Origin: Patagioenas fasciata
Lineage: Eukaryota > Chordata > Aves > Columbiformes > Columbidae
Assembly (NCBI RefSeq): GCF_037038585.1
Contig: NW_027288588.1
Span: 620,001 to 684,000 of the forward strand
DNA length: 64,000 nucleotides
Reading direction: 5' to 3'
Positions 11,426-23,012 of the stretch are shown in pieces (within the stretch, counting starts at the first letter, position 1; the number at the start of each line of letters is the position of its first letter). The notes under the pieces were generated by a model, which was not told the origin of the DNA, searched no databases, and saw only the letters and a list, made by a program, of their open reading frames with translations. Position numbers and translations under genes: made by a program.

Positions 11426-13266
11426 AAGCATAGAATCACAGGATCCTAGAACCAGAAAATCATTTGATTTGAGGAGACCATGGAGTCCAACCATAACCTA
11501 ACTCTAGCACTAAACCATTTCCCAGAGAACCTTCTCTATACATCTTTTAGACACCCCCAGGAATGATGACTCAACCACTTCCCTGGGAACCCTGGTCACT
11601 GCTTCACAACCTTTTCCATGAAGAAGCATTTCCTTATGTCCAATCTAAACCTCCCCTGGCACAACTTAAGGCCATTCCGTCTTGTCCTATCCCTTGGTAC
11701 TTGGGAGAAGAGATCAACATCCTCCATGTTCCAACCTCTTTTCAGGTAGTTGTGGACACTCATAAGGTCTCCCCTCAGCCTCCAGTTCTCCAGGTTGAAC
11801 ATCTCCTGTTCCCTCAACTGCTCCTCATCACACTTGCTCTTCAGCCCCTCACCAACTCCGTTCCCTTCTCTGAACTTGCTCCAGAACCTCAAGGTCTTTT
11901 TTGTCATAAGGGGCTCAAAGCTGACCCCAGGACTCGAGGTGCAGACTCAGCAGTCCTCACTACATGAGAACAATCACTGCCCTAGTCCTGCTGGCCACAC
12001 TATTGCTGATCCAACCAGGATACCACTGGCCCTATTTGGCCACCTGGGCACATGCTGGCTTAGGTTCAACCACTGTCAACAACAGCCCCAGGTCCTTTCC
12101 GTCCTCAACAAATTTCTAGCCGTTCTTCCCTCAGCCTGTAGCGCTGCCTGGGGTTGTTGTGACCCAAGTGCAGGACCCAGCATTTGGCCGTGTTGAATCT
12201 CATACAATTGGCCTCAGCCCATCGATCCACCTGATCCAGATCTCTCTGTAGAGACTTCCTACCCTCTAGCAGGTCAACACTCCCAACAAACTTGGTGTCA
12301 TCTGCAAACTTACTGAGGGTGCACGTGATCCCCTTGTCTAAATCCTTGATAAAGAAATTGAACAGAACTGGCACCAATACTGAGCCCTGGGGACACCACT
12401 CATGACCGGCCACCAACTGGATTTGGCTCCGTTCACCACAACTCCTTGGGCCCGACCCTCCAGCCAGTTCTTTATCCATCGCAGATACACCATCCAGGCC
12501 ATGAGCTGCAGCTTCTCCAGGAGATGCTGTGGGAAACAGTGTCAAAGTCTTACTAAAGCTTCCCTCATCCCCTATACAGGGTGCCTTGTCATGGAGGAGA
12601 TCAGGTTTGTCAAGCAGGACCTGCCTTTCTTAAACCCATGCTGCCTAGGACTGATCACCTGGTTGTCCTGTGTCTGCCACATGATGGCACTCAGGATGAT
12701 GTGATCCATACTATTCCCTGGGACTGAGGTCAGGTTGACAGGACTGTAGTTCCCTAGATCCTTCTTATGTCCCGTCTTGTAGATGGGTGTCACATTCACC
12801 AACTTTCCGTCAACTGGGACCACCCCACTCAGCCATGATTGCTGGTAGATAATGGAAAGAGGCTCAGGGATCACCTCTGCCTGCTCCCTCAGCACCCGTG
12901 GGTGTATCTGGCCACATAGACCTGTGGGTGTCCAAGTGGTGTAGCAGGTCACCAACCATTTCCCCTTGGATTGTTTGGACTTCATTCTGCTCCTCATCCC
13001 TGTCTTCTGTCTCAGGGGGCTGGATACCTGGAGCACAACTGTTCTGACTATTAAAGACTGAGTCAAAGGAGGCTTCTAGTACCTCAACCTTTCCCTGTTC
13101 TTTTGTCAATATATTTCCTTGTGCATCCTTTTTTTTTTTTTTTCTGAAGTATTTATAGTTTGTTTTTTTTTCCTTTTGATGGCACTGCTCAGATTCAGCT
13201 CCAGTTGGGCTTTAGCCTTTCTGATTTCTTCATGAACAGCTTCATGACGTCCTTGTAGTGATGCAG
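11426..13266 (-). mobile_element. CR1 LINE, second copy, opposite orientation
   Basis: Minus-strand CR1 ORF2. From its 5' side there is a linker-like part (13266-13070), then QIHPRVLREQAEVIPEPLSI (around 12900), KKDLGNYSPVNLTSVPG (around 12750), [13 protein letters not shown] (around 12630), then [20 protein letters not shown] (around 12300) with the intact FADD catalytic box, and a long 3' UTR ending near 11426. At least one frame break separates the two halves of the reverse transcriptase. A T-rich run at 13128-13143 and 13160-13168 (plus strand) interrupts the 5' part. Confidence 0.92.
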
Positions 13267-13868
13267 GAAATTGACAATTAACTAATTAACACTTAAAAAC
13301 TAACACTTGACACTTAAGGAACTAACCCTACCCCACATCACTAAAGACACTCAGAGAGCTGACACTTTAACCCACATCACTCTTGCCCAGCCTTGCTTAA
13401 CTCTGTGTAACTTATTGTACAAAAAACAGGAGTTCACTGACGCCTCACAAAGATAATAGTCCTTGATGCATCCTTGGGTGACCCAGATTACAGAGTCTTG
13501 GGCACAGGACAGGAGATACGCCAGTTTTAACCAACTCAGCAGTCTGAGACCCAACCAACTCATCACACTGGAACAAAGTTGACCGTGTACAGAGAAAGAG
13601 GACCCGGGTTCACGATCACTGCACAGTTGCAACCAGGAGGAGCCGGAGGTGGAGACTCTGGAAATGGTCTCCTGAACTCATTGTAATAAGAACCGCCCTC
13701 TTGGGGACAGGTTATGAATATGTATAGGTGTTCCATTTAACCAAGTTCACAGCTACTGTAATTTTACACACGCATTAGGTGAAATGATTCCACGTGAGTC
13801 CAGCGTCGTAAATAAATGCATACCCTCTTTATAACCTCAAGGGTTGTAAGGTCATTCTGCGCCTCACA
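13267..13868 (+). mobile_element. Solo LTR-like element, family B
   Basis: A fossil LTR candidate of about 600 bp between a CR1 copy and repeat block copy 2. It shares a core with 35900-36000: CTCATTGTAATAAGAACCGC, then GGTTATGAATATGTATAGG and a GTTCC run. A TAAATAAATGCA stretch near 13810 can serve as its polyadenylation signal, and the end is CTGCGCCTCACA. The 5' limit is approximate. No internal coding part is seen. Confidence 0.55.
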
Positions 13869-16345
13869 AGCAAATTTGGGACTGGGACACTGAGGTGATT
13901 GGTGACCATTGCCAGGTGAATGAAAGAAGCTGGATGAGCTGTGAGGAACTCACAGACATTTCCAACTCCACAGAAAACAGACCCTTGCAGTTAAAGCAAC
14001 AGCACTTGACATAAAACCCACCCCCAAAAAACAAAATACTCACACTGACCACAGGAAAAGCCTTGAAAACATTGGAGAAAAGTCTACCAGGTCCCAGGGA
14101 TCAGGGCTCAACCATTCTGGTGATGAACAAGCATCAAGGGCTGACATGGCATCAGAGCCACCTCCACATGGTCCTCACCACCTGTAACCAGTGTCTCCAA
14201 GTCTTTCCTTCACCGGTCTCCAGGGACAGGGACCTGCACTGGTTGTTTCCTTCACAGCTGTGTCAGTGATGGCCCTTCATGGGGTCCCACACACCGTCAG
14301 AAACTTGGGGTTTGTTTCTGCATTTTAGTTCATGACAGGTTTGTTCATTGTTTCATTAGCTGCAGTTCAGGATCATGGCAGCAGAGGGCTCATGAACATC
14401 GAAAATGCTCTTACAAGCCAAGGCTCTGTGCAGCATTTTCCTAAAGGCTTCAAGTCTGGTGTGGATGATTAGGGAGGTTTCAGGAATAGTCAAACAAAAA
14501 GCATTTCCATAATAAAGAGCAACGAAACCAAATTTCTTCTATTTCCTTCCCTGCTCGCCCTTCCCTCCCTTTCCAGAACAGGTGGTATCAGCAGCCTCCA
14601 GTTCATATTGATGTGGTGCATCTCCTGAAAAAGAGAGAATATGTCAGAAAAGTGGGTGCCTAAATCACCATGTGAGTGAGGAGACAGGCCAGGACACCTT
14701 AAGAGGAGTCACACTCCTCTGGGCCAAGAGGTGGGTGTTCCTGGGAATCTCAGGTGTTGTGCACAGTGACACTTGTGTTCAGGGAGCTGGTCAAGTGACC
14801 CATCTCCTGTTCTGTAATGGTGTCTGAGTTTGCTCAGGTCACCCCTGACTTGAGCCCATCCACTACTGGGTGTTCTCCAGACTCCTGCCTTCACGAACCA
14901 AGTCCCAGGAGACCTTGCTGGTGAAGATGGAGGCAAAGAAGCCATGAAGAACCTCAGTCCTGTCTGATTCTACTCTTATGAATTCAGCAGCAGGCCCATG
15001 TTACCCTTGTCTATTCTTCTGCTGTAAGGAAGATGAATCAGTTCATCTTGCTGCCCTTACACTCCCCTGCAGGTATCAAGGCCAGGGCAGCTTTGGCATC
15101 ATCCCCACATCCGTGGACAAGGTTTCTAAATTCCTCCTCAGCAGCTTCCCCTGCTTCCACCTCCTGTGTGCTGCCTTTTTGCCCTGGAGCTATGTCAGTT
15201 CAGACGAGCAGCCTCATAAGACAAACACTTCTTTACATGGTACTTAGAGACAACATTTTGTGCTTGGAGCAGGCTGTCTTGTAAGGCTGATCAGATTTCC
15301 TGAGCTCCTTCATCCTACCCAGACCTACTTCCATGTCACCACGTTGCCCACCATCCCCCACTATGTTAAAGTCTTCTCCTCTGGAGCCCACCAGCCTGTG
15401 CTGTGCTGCTGGCCTTCCTCCCTCCCCTCTGGTGCCTGCGAACCCACTGCTTCCAGGTCACAACAGCCAGGGTGGACACTGATGTTCACATCCCTCACCA
15501 GCTCTTTTTGTTTTCCAGTTCCAGATCCAGGTGAGAATCACCCTTGTTGCCCACCAAGCGGACATGTTAAGCAGTTGGCCCAAGATCCTCTGGACTGCTG
15601 GCACCTGCCACTTTGCCAGGCCACTGAATGTCAGTCAATTACAGTTCCCCATAGGAAACTGCTCATCAACTGGTGACTTCTTCAGGTTGCTGACAGAAGA
15701 TATTTTCCACTACTTCTCCATAATCCAGCATTTTATAACACCCAAAGCACAGTCACCCTGTGCTGGTTTATATGACAAGTCTTGGAACTGGAGGTGAGTG
15801 TGGCTGTGCTACAGTTGTCACCTCTCTGAGAAGACAACAGGAGTCTGACCAACATCAGACAGAGCCCATTTCAGCTGGCACCAAGATGGACCCACTCCTT
15901 GTCAAATCTGACCCACTCAGTGATGTTGGTAGCACCTCTGGGATATTGTATTTGGGAGAGGGTAAAAAACGCTGCACAACAGCAGGTGGGAGAGAGGAGG
16001 GAGGAAATGTGAGAGAAAAGCACTGCAGACACCAAGGTCATATCCCATAGGGCCCAAGCAGGTCCCTCAGCAGGCCAAAGCTTGCTCTCCTGAAATCCTG
16101 CTCTTGGCCTTGTGATCATCTCCCAGGAGCCTCAGCTCCACTTTCCCATCCCTGACTGTTCCATCCTGACCAACTCTTTGTGGTTTTAAGTGTGAAGTCC
16201 CACAGGGCACCTCACCTCACTGACTCCTCAGTCACCCGTGTCAGGAAGGTGTTGTCAATGAGCTCCAGCCCCTCCTGGATGACTGGTACCGTGCAGATAT
16301 TGGGATATCTCAGGTCTGCCATGAGGACACCGCCCTGACAACATG
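13869..16345. repeat. Duplicated block, copy 2
   Basis: The right part (14400-16345) matches 3238-4986 directly. The left part (13869-14800) matches 5643-6640 in reverse complement. As in copy 1, the minus strand carries weak CR1 endonuclease and linker remains. This copy lacks the LTR present in copy 1: the sequence runs on past ACAACATG at about 16340 where copy 1 meets its LTR at 4987, so it shows the state before insertion or rearrangement. Confidence 0.7.
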
Positions 16346-17229
16346 AGGCTTCTTTCACTTGTCTGAAAGAGGCCTCCTCTAATTCCTCTTCCTGATCATT
16401 GAGTCAGTAGCTGATGTCCAGTGACCACAACATTGCCCATGTTGTTCTGCCCTCTCATGCTGACTCCTCAGTGTTCAGCTGACATTGTTTCTCCCCAGAC
16501 AGAGCTCCACACATTCCTGCTGCTCTCCCACATGAAGGGAAACTATCCCTTTGACTCCAAACCTCTGGCATTATGAGTATCAGACCCACAAGACCCCACT
16601 GTTTCCCCAGGAGACAATATTTGTAGTGTCCTGTAATGCCTCATGTTGGCAGAGACACCTTCATCAGGATAAGCCAACTGCATGCAAACTTTAGTAGTTG
16701 AGCAAATGGAGCTACAGTCCAGGGAGAGTCCAGACCTTGTGAATACCTGGTATTCACCCATCAGAAATCTCTGATTTTTGATGAGATGAAATGATGAGTT
16801 CTCAGTGACCCTGAGGAGAAGGGCCTGGGCACTCCAAGGTCCCCACACCAGCCCGTGGTGCACGCTCACCATGAACAAGGCAGCTGCACACGGGGCTGCA
16901 TGAGGAGGAGCGTGGGGACCCAGACACCTGGAGTTCTCATCCCATTCGGTTCAGCGCTGGTGTGACCCCACACACACGGGGGTGTGCCAGTGTGCGGCTT
17001 CCCAGTTTGGAGAAGCAGGGAGGAACTGGAGAGTGCAGGGCTGTGCCAAGGCAGGTTCAGCACCTTGTGCACATGGTGTGGGATGCTGAGGGACCTGGGC
17101 GGCTTTGGCCCAGCAGCGCTGGGGAGGCTGCAGCAGTCCAGGAGTCGCCTGAGAGTGCTTGAAGGGTGGTTTCAGAGGTGGTGGAGGTTTTCTAAATAGT
17201 GAGAAATGGTATGAGAAAGAAATAATGGC
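16346..17229. other. Stretch without a recognised gene
   Basis: Open frames up to 111 codons occur on both strands, none with a recognisable domain. No repeat family was identified by eye. Confidence 0.4.
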
Positions 17230-17830
17230 CCAAAGTGCAGCTGGGGAGGTCCAGGCTGGACATGAGCAGGAAGGAATGTGACTGGAAGGGCAGTGCTGTG
17301 GTGGAGCAGGTCAGCACAGGGAGTCTGCATCAGCCCAAGGCTTTGTGCTTCAAGGAACAGCTGGGGAGGATGCAGAGATCTCAGCAAAGGGAGGAAGATG
17401 CTCAGACAAGAGCAAGGTGGGGCAGCAGGGGGGATGTCTGCAGCCTGCAGGGAAAGAGGTGCAGGGGATGCCACAGCACAGGACAGGCTGTGGTGGAGAT
17501 GATCACGGGATGTAAAGAGGCTGAAAGCCCCCAACAGACATGAGCTCCTTCTCCCCTTGGCTATGGCTGTTGTCTGCACCTCTGATGCCTGTGAGGAGAC
17601 ACCTTGTCCTTCCAGCACAGGGGCCTCATGGCCTCCTTGTCCCCAGCCAGGAACCTGGGAGGTGTGGGACCGTAGTCCTGCCCTTGGCCTTGCACAGCCC
17701 CACATCACACTGTCCAGGAAGGGCCCTGAGCAACGTGGGAGGGACAGGATCTGCCTTCCCAGGGCTGGGGGTCAGGGCTTGTCCCTTTGGTTAATGAAAC
17801 ACATTCAGGTTTACTCAGCATCTAAGAGAA
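17230..17830 (-). repeat. Diverged inverted repeat, right arm
   Basis: Reverse-complement partner of 9390-9960. A minus-strand frame of 178 codons (17172-17708) reads QGGHEAP and AIAKG where the left arm reads QGGHEVP and a similar stretch in a shifted frame, which suggests shared descent and not a conserved gene. Confidence 0.6.
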
Positions 17831-19430
17831 CTTCACCTTGCTTTTCCTGACCTGTTGTCACTGCATCCCGTTTTCTTCTCTAACCGGACCATGGGGTCAG
17901 TTCCTCAGTAGTGTCCCTTAGTGGGACTCATTAACATTGCAAGAAACTTTGGAGTTTGAATCTGACTTCTTGAGAGGTTTCATCAGCTTCCCCTCAGGGT
18001 TTGAGGTCCATGGACTCAGCACCAAACTCACAGAGGGGTCATTAAAGTGCCTTGGGCTGCTCCTGTGCTGCTGAGCTGGGCTGGGCTCCTGGGACAGAGG
18101 GAGCTCCTGGCAAGCGGCAGCGCTGCAGAGAGACAGCTCTGCCCAGGAGCAGCTCCTCTGCACAGCGCAGCAGGGCTGAGGGCTCTGCCTGGGGATCTCA
18201 GGGAGACGAGCAAGGCACTGCCCTGGCTCAGAGAGCTCCGCTGAGCCCCTGCAGAGGACGCGGAGGCCAATTCACACCTGAGGTTTACATACAGGAACAC
18301 TAAACCAGCCCCCAGGAGCATCCCAAGCCTCTGGAGACACTGGTACAAGCGCAGTTTCCCCTGGCGAGTCCCTTCCCACCCGCAGCTCGTGGAAGCCTCA
18401 CCCAGGGTGCTGGAGAGACCCTCGGTCGGGGCACCGAGGTCCTGGGCTGCGGTCAGCGGTGTCACAGGGTGGTTGGGCAGCTCCTGGCGGGGCTGTTCAC
18501 GCCGTCTCCTCTGGAGAGCCGTGCTCAGCCGCTGCTGCGCGGTCTCTGGGAGAAAGGGAGAGAGAGAAGCTGTCAGAAAAGCTTCAGGGCTTGGGCACTG
18601 TGGCCCCAGGCCCAGTGGGGAGGGTGAGGAGACACCTCCCTGATGCAGACGCTGCTGCTGCTGCTCCAGCTGCTCCTGCTGCTGCTGCGGGACCTGCTCC
18701 TCCTCTGGCCGCTTTGGGTTTAAAAGCCCAAGTCTCTTTCGCCTTGTGTTCCCTCCCCCTGAGAGGCCCCCAGTCTGGACTTTTCTTTGCTGTACCTTTT
18801 AAGTTGTATTTTGTCTTATAATTCAAGTATCTTTTTAAAATGCAAATGCCTGAGACTCTGATACAGGGAACCTGGGGACAAGAACGTTCCTGTGGCAGTT
18901 TGTGCACACGAATCCGCGTGTGGCACTGCTTTGCTGATGGAGCTGGGAAGGAAATCCTCGTCCTTCTCTGGAGCCGAAAACCACACGCGGTGGTTGGAGA
19001 AACTGCCAGTTTGACCTGGAAGGACGAAGCCAGAATTTGAGGGCAGAAATCAGTTGCCCCAGGTCCTTAGGGCTGGAGGTTGCTCTGGGATGTTCTTCTG
19101 GTTTTTAAAGGCCATGTTCCAGAACACAACGATGCCAAGTGAAGGGTCCAGGCTGTGTTTTCCTCCCCGCGCATTTCCCTGTGTGATCTGCTCTGTGACC
19201 CCCCCGTGAGCAGGGATTGGACTGGGGGTCTGCAGAGGCCCCTTCAGCCCCACCAGGCTGGGATTCTGTGGCTCTGTGACTCTGCACTGCGGTTCCCCAG
19301 CACCCCCAGGATGTTCCACAGCCCACAGGCAACTGCAGCTTTTCCTTTTCGGGCCGATTTCTGAAAAACCCCTGGCTCTTGTGCTGGGCTTCACCTCCCG
19401 TCCGGGTACCCCGGGGTGACAGCGGGGCCT
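17831..19430. other. Stretch without a recognised gene
   Basis: Contains G+C-rich sequence at 18040-18640 and a leucine-codon run at 18643-18723. No exon with family resemblance was found. Confidence 0.4.
18643..18723 (+). other. Leucine-rich short frame from a CTG/CTC run
   Basis: An ATG opens a 26-codon frame made largely of CTG and CTC leucine codons, with QTLLLLLLQLLLLLLRDLL visible, ending at TAA (18721-18723). It looks like a signal peptide or membrane segment but is better explained as a CTG-type simple repeat. No splice donor or downstream exon was identified. Confidence 0.2.
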
Positions 19431-19439
19431 CTCCGGTCC

Positions 19440-19990
19440 TTCCGCGGGCTCTGCCCGGTCGGAGCAGCAAGGCCGGCGATGGGGAGGGGTTCCCGGGGAG
19501 GGCAGAGCCCGTCCCGCGGGGCTGCGGGGACGTTGCTAGGCAGGCTCCGCGCTAAACAGCCCCGTTGCTAGGGCAGGGGGGCATTCCCAGCCCGGCGCTG
19601 CGGTAGACAGACCCGTTGCTACGGCTGCGGGGCCTTCCAGGCCGGACTCCGCGCGGCGCGGCCCCCGTCGCTATGGGAACGGGGCCCTTCCAGTGCGGGC
19701 GGCGCGCAGCATGGCGGTGCCGCTGGCGAGCGGGGCGCTGAGCGGCGTCCGGAGCGGGCGGGCGTTCGGCACGGCCGGTGAGTCCCGGGCCGGGGAGCCC
19801 CGGTTGCCCTGCGCGGGCAGCGGGAGCCGCTTGGGGCGTGGCGGGGAGAGCGCTCGGGCGGCTGAATTGCTGGCGTGGCCGGCTCGGGGAGGCGGGGGTG
19901 GCTCCGGCTCTTCCCGGGCTCTCTCGGCCTCGTCTCTTGCGCTCTGGAGAAAGCGGGAACTCTCTGGCAGCGAAGAGGTGGAGTGAACAG
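19440..19990. promoter_or_regulatory. CpG island with tandem RFX X-box-like motifs
   Basis: A dense CpG stretch. Four motifs with the GTTGCTA or GTCGCTA core occur at 19532, 19564, 19615 and 19667. The last, GTCGCTATGGGAAC at 19667-19680, matches 11 of 14 positions of the palindromic X-box GTTGCCATGGCAAC. The last three motifs are 51 and 52 bp apart and head similar G-rich units, so they form a small tandem array. RFX factors binding such boxes drive ciliary genes. No TATA box is seen. The start codon of a candidate exon follows 30 bases later. Confidence 0.6.
19711..19778 (+). CDS. Candidate first coding exon of an unidentified gene
   Basis: ATG at 19711 in a good context (GCAGCATGG) opens MAVPLASGALSGVRSGRAFG followed by a few residues, ending at GGCACGGCCG with a consensus donor GTGAGT at about 19779, leaving phase 1. 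The exon sits at the 3' edge of the CpG island and just after the X-box-like motifs, where a first exon is expected. I do not recognise the protein and found no convincing second exon in the next several kilobases. A CR1 and inverted repeat arm follow at 20055, so the rest of the gene may have been lost or moved. It could also be a chance frame with a chance donor. Confidence 0.4.
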
Positions 19991-20054
19991 CAGAGGCAAT
20001 GCCGCTGTTCGGCGGCATTCTTTATTTCATCAGCGCTGGGCAGCACTGGTAGAC

Positions 20055-20494
20055 GCTTGCACCTGGGCAGGAACAAGCCCAGGTTCCAGTCTAAGCTGGG
20101 GAAGGACCTGTTGGAGAGCAGCGAAGGGGAAAGGGACCTGGGGGTCCTGGGGACAGCAGGGTGACCATGAGCCAGCACTGGGCCCTTGTGGCCAGGAAGC
20201 CAATGGTACCTGGGGTGGATTAGAAGGGGGTGGTCAGTAGGTCAGAGAGGTTCTCCTGCCCCCCTGCTCTGCTCTGGGGAGACCACACCTGGAATATTGT
20301 GTCCAGTTGTGGCCCCTCAGCTCCAGAAGGACAGGGAACTGCTGGAGAGAGTCCAGCGCAGCCACCAAGATGCTGGAGGGAGTGGAGCATCTCCCGTGTG
20401 AGGAAAGGCTGAGGGAGCTGGGGCTCTGGAGCTGGAGAAGAGGAGACTGAGGGGGGACTCATTCCTGGGGATCAATATGGAAAGGGGGGTGTCC
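20055..20494 (+). mobile_element. CR1 LINE fragment, interrupted by LTR-like sequence
   Basis: Matches the last part of CR1 ORF2: GAGAAGGACCTGG-type sequence near 20100, a GACCACACCTGGAATATTGT run at 20280, and the AGAAGAGGAGACTGAGGGG run near 20438. The CR1 stops at about 20494 where sequence of a different kind begins with TGTCCC. The part from 20245 on is repeated in reverse complement at 36666-36907. Confidence 0.85.
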
Positions 20495-20845
20495 CAGAGG
20501 CACCCCAGGTTCGTTTAAGGGACAACAGGGTCCAAAACAACTTTTGTTAAACCAGTGAGAAACAGGGTTTTAGCATCCAAAAGTGACTCGAATACAGGTT
20601 CGGATACCAGTTGAGGAAAATGATGAAGGGGCAGCAACCAATACGACAGGCGGTGCACAGAGTGCATGCACGTGGCTTCACCAAAACAGTGCCGGAGCCG
20701 TCCCTGAGTCCGGGAGGAGTCCGCACTTGCCTGAACACGGTGTGGGGTTATTTTGAAGAGATACACGTGCTGTAGTGAGTACGGAAAGTGCACACTCGCG
20801 ATTCTGCGAGGGTAAATTTATAATACACTCGCAATCCTGCGATGG
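20245..20845 (+). repeat. Inverted repeat arm, left
   Basis: Reverse complement of 36310-36907, near-identical: the central 279-base frame (20515-20793 on the minus strand against 36362-36640 on the plus) differs at only two residues of 92. The arm spans the end of a CR1 and the LTR-like sequence that interrupts it. Confidence 0.9.
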
Positions 20846-20850
20846 GCAGT
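20495..20850 (-). mobile_element. LTR-like fragment, family C, left copy
   Basis: A fossil that interrupts a CR1 copy. Its sense end is the TGTCCC at 20494 on the plus strand (reads GGGACA on the minus). It matches 36310-36665. Three of the short hairpin motifs described for the right copy are present near 20760-20840. Incomplete at its 5' side. Confidence 0.6.
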
Positions 20851-23010
20851 TTCACTCACACCCGCGGCGGCAAGGCAGCGGAGTCTCCATCCCGGGGGGG
20901 CTCTCAGCGGCAGCATCTCGCTCGTGCTGCGAGAGACCCGCGACAAATGGGCGGAGTCTTGACGAGAGTCCCGTTTTTTATTGGCTGATCACATCTGACT
21001 GTGGGCATTCCAGAAGCTTCTCTGCACCCCCACTCTGGCTGTGGGTGCCCCTGAAGCCTCCAAACATCCCCCACACTGGCTGCGGGCGCCCAGCGGCTCC
21101 CTGGCACTTCGGCGCTCCCTTCTCCTAACGGCCCTGGCCAGGGGCTCTGGGGCCAAACAAAAGAAGCTGTAGCAGAGAGAGAGGGAGATGTGTCTGCTCC
21201 TTCCATGATGAAGGAGGGAGGGGGAGAGAGGGGGGTTTGCACCCTGCCACACCCACTGTCCTGTCCTGTACCCCACTATACTGCCCCTTCACCCTGCATA
21301 CCCCCTCCCTACCCCCCTGCACCCCAATGTCCTCCACGTGGTGCTGGTGGATGGATCCAGCTCAGCACAGGGTGGGGTGCCCGACTACTCTTCCTGGGCC
21401 CCCCCCAAATCCTGCTGTGAACCAGCAGGTCCCAGTACAGCCCAGCACCGCTGTGCCTGCCCAGGGGGTTGCAGCCAGTGGGGGGTGCCCAGGAGTGGGT
21501 GCTGACAGTTTGGGGGAGCACCCGCCTGGCCCCAGCCCAGGGCAGCATGTTGGGGTGATCCTGGGTCCCCACACCGTGACACCCAGCAGCAGCCACTACG
21601 TGTGTGTCACAGGGCTGTGCTTGTCCCCCTGTCCCCTGCAGGGCTGGGGACACACACACATACCCAAGCACCTCAGAGCCCCCACCACCCCCTCCCACAG
21701 GCATCCCCACTCTGATGCCTTTATCACCCTGAGCATCCTCACCTGCACCCCCATGCTCCTGGACACCAATTTAAGCCCAGCAGCCCCAGTGCTGGGATGT
21801 GTTGTGCTCAGCTCTGTTCCCTGTGCCCACTTTGGGGGTTTCCTGCTTTATCTGCCCCCACTTAGGTGTTTTATTTCCCCCTGATGGATGCTGGATGTGC
21901 AGTGGGACCTGCTGCTGTTGCCATGGTCCCCCTTTGCTGCCCAGGGTGGGGGTGCTGGGACCACCTGCAGCCCCAGCTCATTTGGGGGGCAATGACTGGC
22001 AAACCAGCCTTCCCCCCACCCCGGGGGCACCCATTCTGCCCCCCTCTCTGTGCACTCTAGGTTCTCCCCATCCCTCTTCCCCTCTGCATCCTCTCTCCAG
22101 TTCCTCTGATCCCAAATATCACAGCTCCTGTGCTTCCCCCTCACACCCCCCATGCCCCAGATTCTTTCCTGGGTCTCCCCCATTCCTCTTTACCCCTCCA
22201 AATCCCCTCCAGCTCCGTTGCCCTCCGCAGGACTTTGCTCCTGTCCCCTGCTCAATCACCTCTATCCCCACCGAGCACCTTCAGCTTGGCTCTGGTCCGT
22301 GCATGCTCACTCCCACCCTGTGTGACACCCCCTGCACCGTCCCATCCCTTTCCCCCTCCCCATATACACTTGGATCCTCTCTGAACCCGTCTCCAAGACC
22401 CTCCCTGGGTTTCTGTGCCCCCTGCTCTGCTCCAAGCTCCTCTGGGGCCACCCAGACTCCTCTGTCCCTTCCTCTGCTCCCCGTGCAGCAGAGCGGCCTG
22501 CGACCTCGGGCAGGATGTGCTCCCCGTGTTCCCCCTGGATGGGACCCTGCCCCACGGTCTCACAGCAAATAGAGCCTGGAAAGAGGCTTTGCTGTCATCC
22601 GCTCTGGGTCGCCCATGGCGTGGCTGGGCTGGGACAAGCACCAGCCGCCTCCTTCCCCAGGGGAGCTGGAGCTGCTCACATCGTTGTGCAGGTTTTGGCA
22701 GTCGTTCTCCTTGCTGGTGTTCTTCAGATGACCTGAATCCCAGAGCACAAAATCTTTCCCATTGAGATTTCTCCCAAACAGGCACGGGTGTCAGAGCCGG
22801 CGAGCTCCAGAGTGAGCGCTGTGCTGTCCCCGCGCTGTCCTTTGTCCCTGCGTGAGCAGTGAAAGCCTGGCAGCTGTGTGGGGGTGTTATTTTTCTCTGC
22901 TAAAGTGGCTGAAGCATTTCAAAGGGTTTCCCCAGGTGTTCTTGGCAGAGAGCTAAAGCCAGGCACATTTCCCTGGCCTCTGCATCACCCAAGACACTTC
23001 AGTTCTGCTT
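20851..23010. other. Stretch without a recognised gene
   Basis: G+C-rich and C-rich sequence with many proline-, leucine- and serine-coding frames. A possible splice acceptor (TGCTCCCCGTGCAG) ends at about 22490 but is followed by no recognisable protein. No repeat family was assigned. Confidence 0.4.
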
Positions 23011-23012
23011 TT

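Noticed and set aside
17172-17708. Minus-strand open frame of 178 codons
   Set aside because: It lies in a diverged inverted repeat whose partner does not keep the frame.
19552-20178. Minus-strand open frame of 208 codons over the CpG island
   Set aside because: Arg/Pro/Ala-rich translation of CpG DNA that continues into a CR1 fragment.
22490-22736. Possible second exon for the 19711 exon after a good acceptor
   Set aside because: The frame gives no recognised domain and ends without a donor; phase agreement alone is weak.
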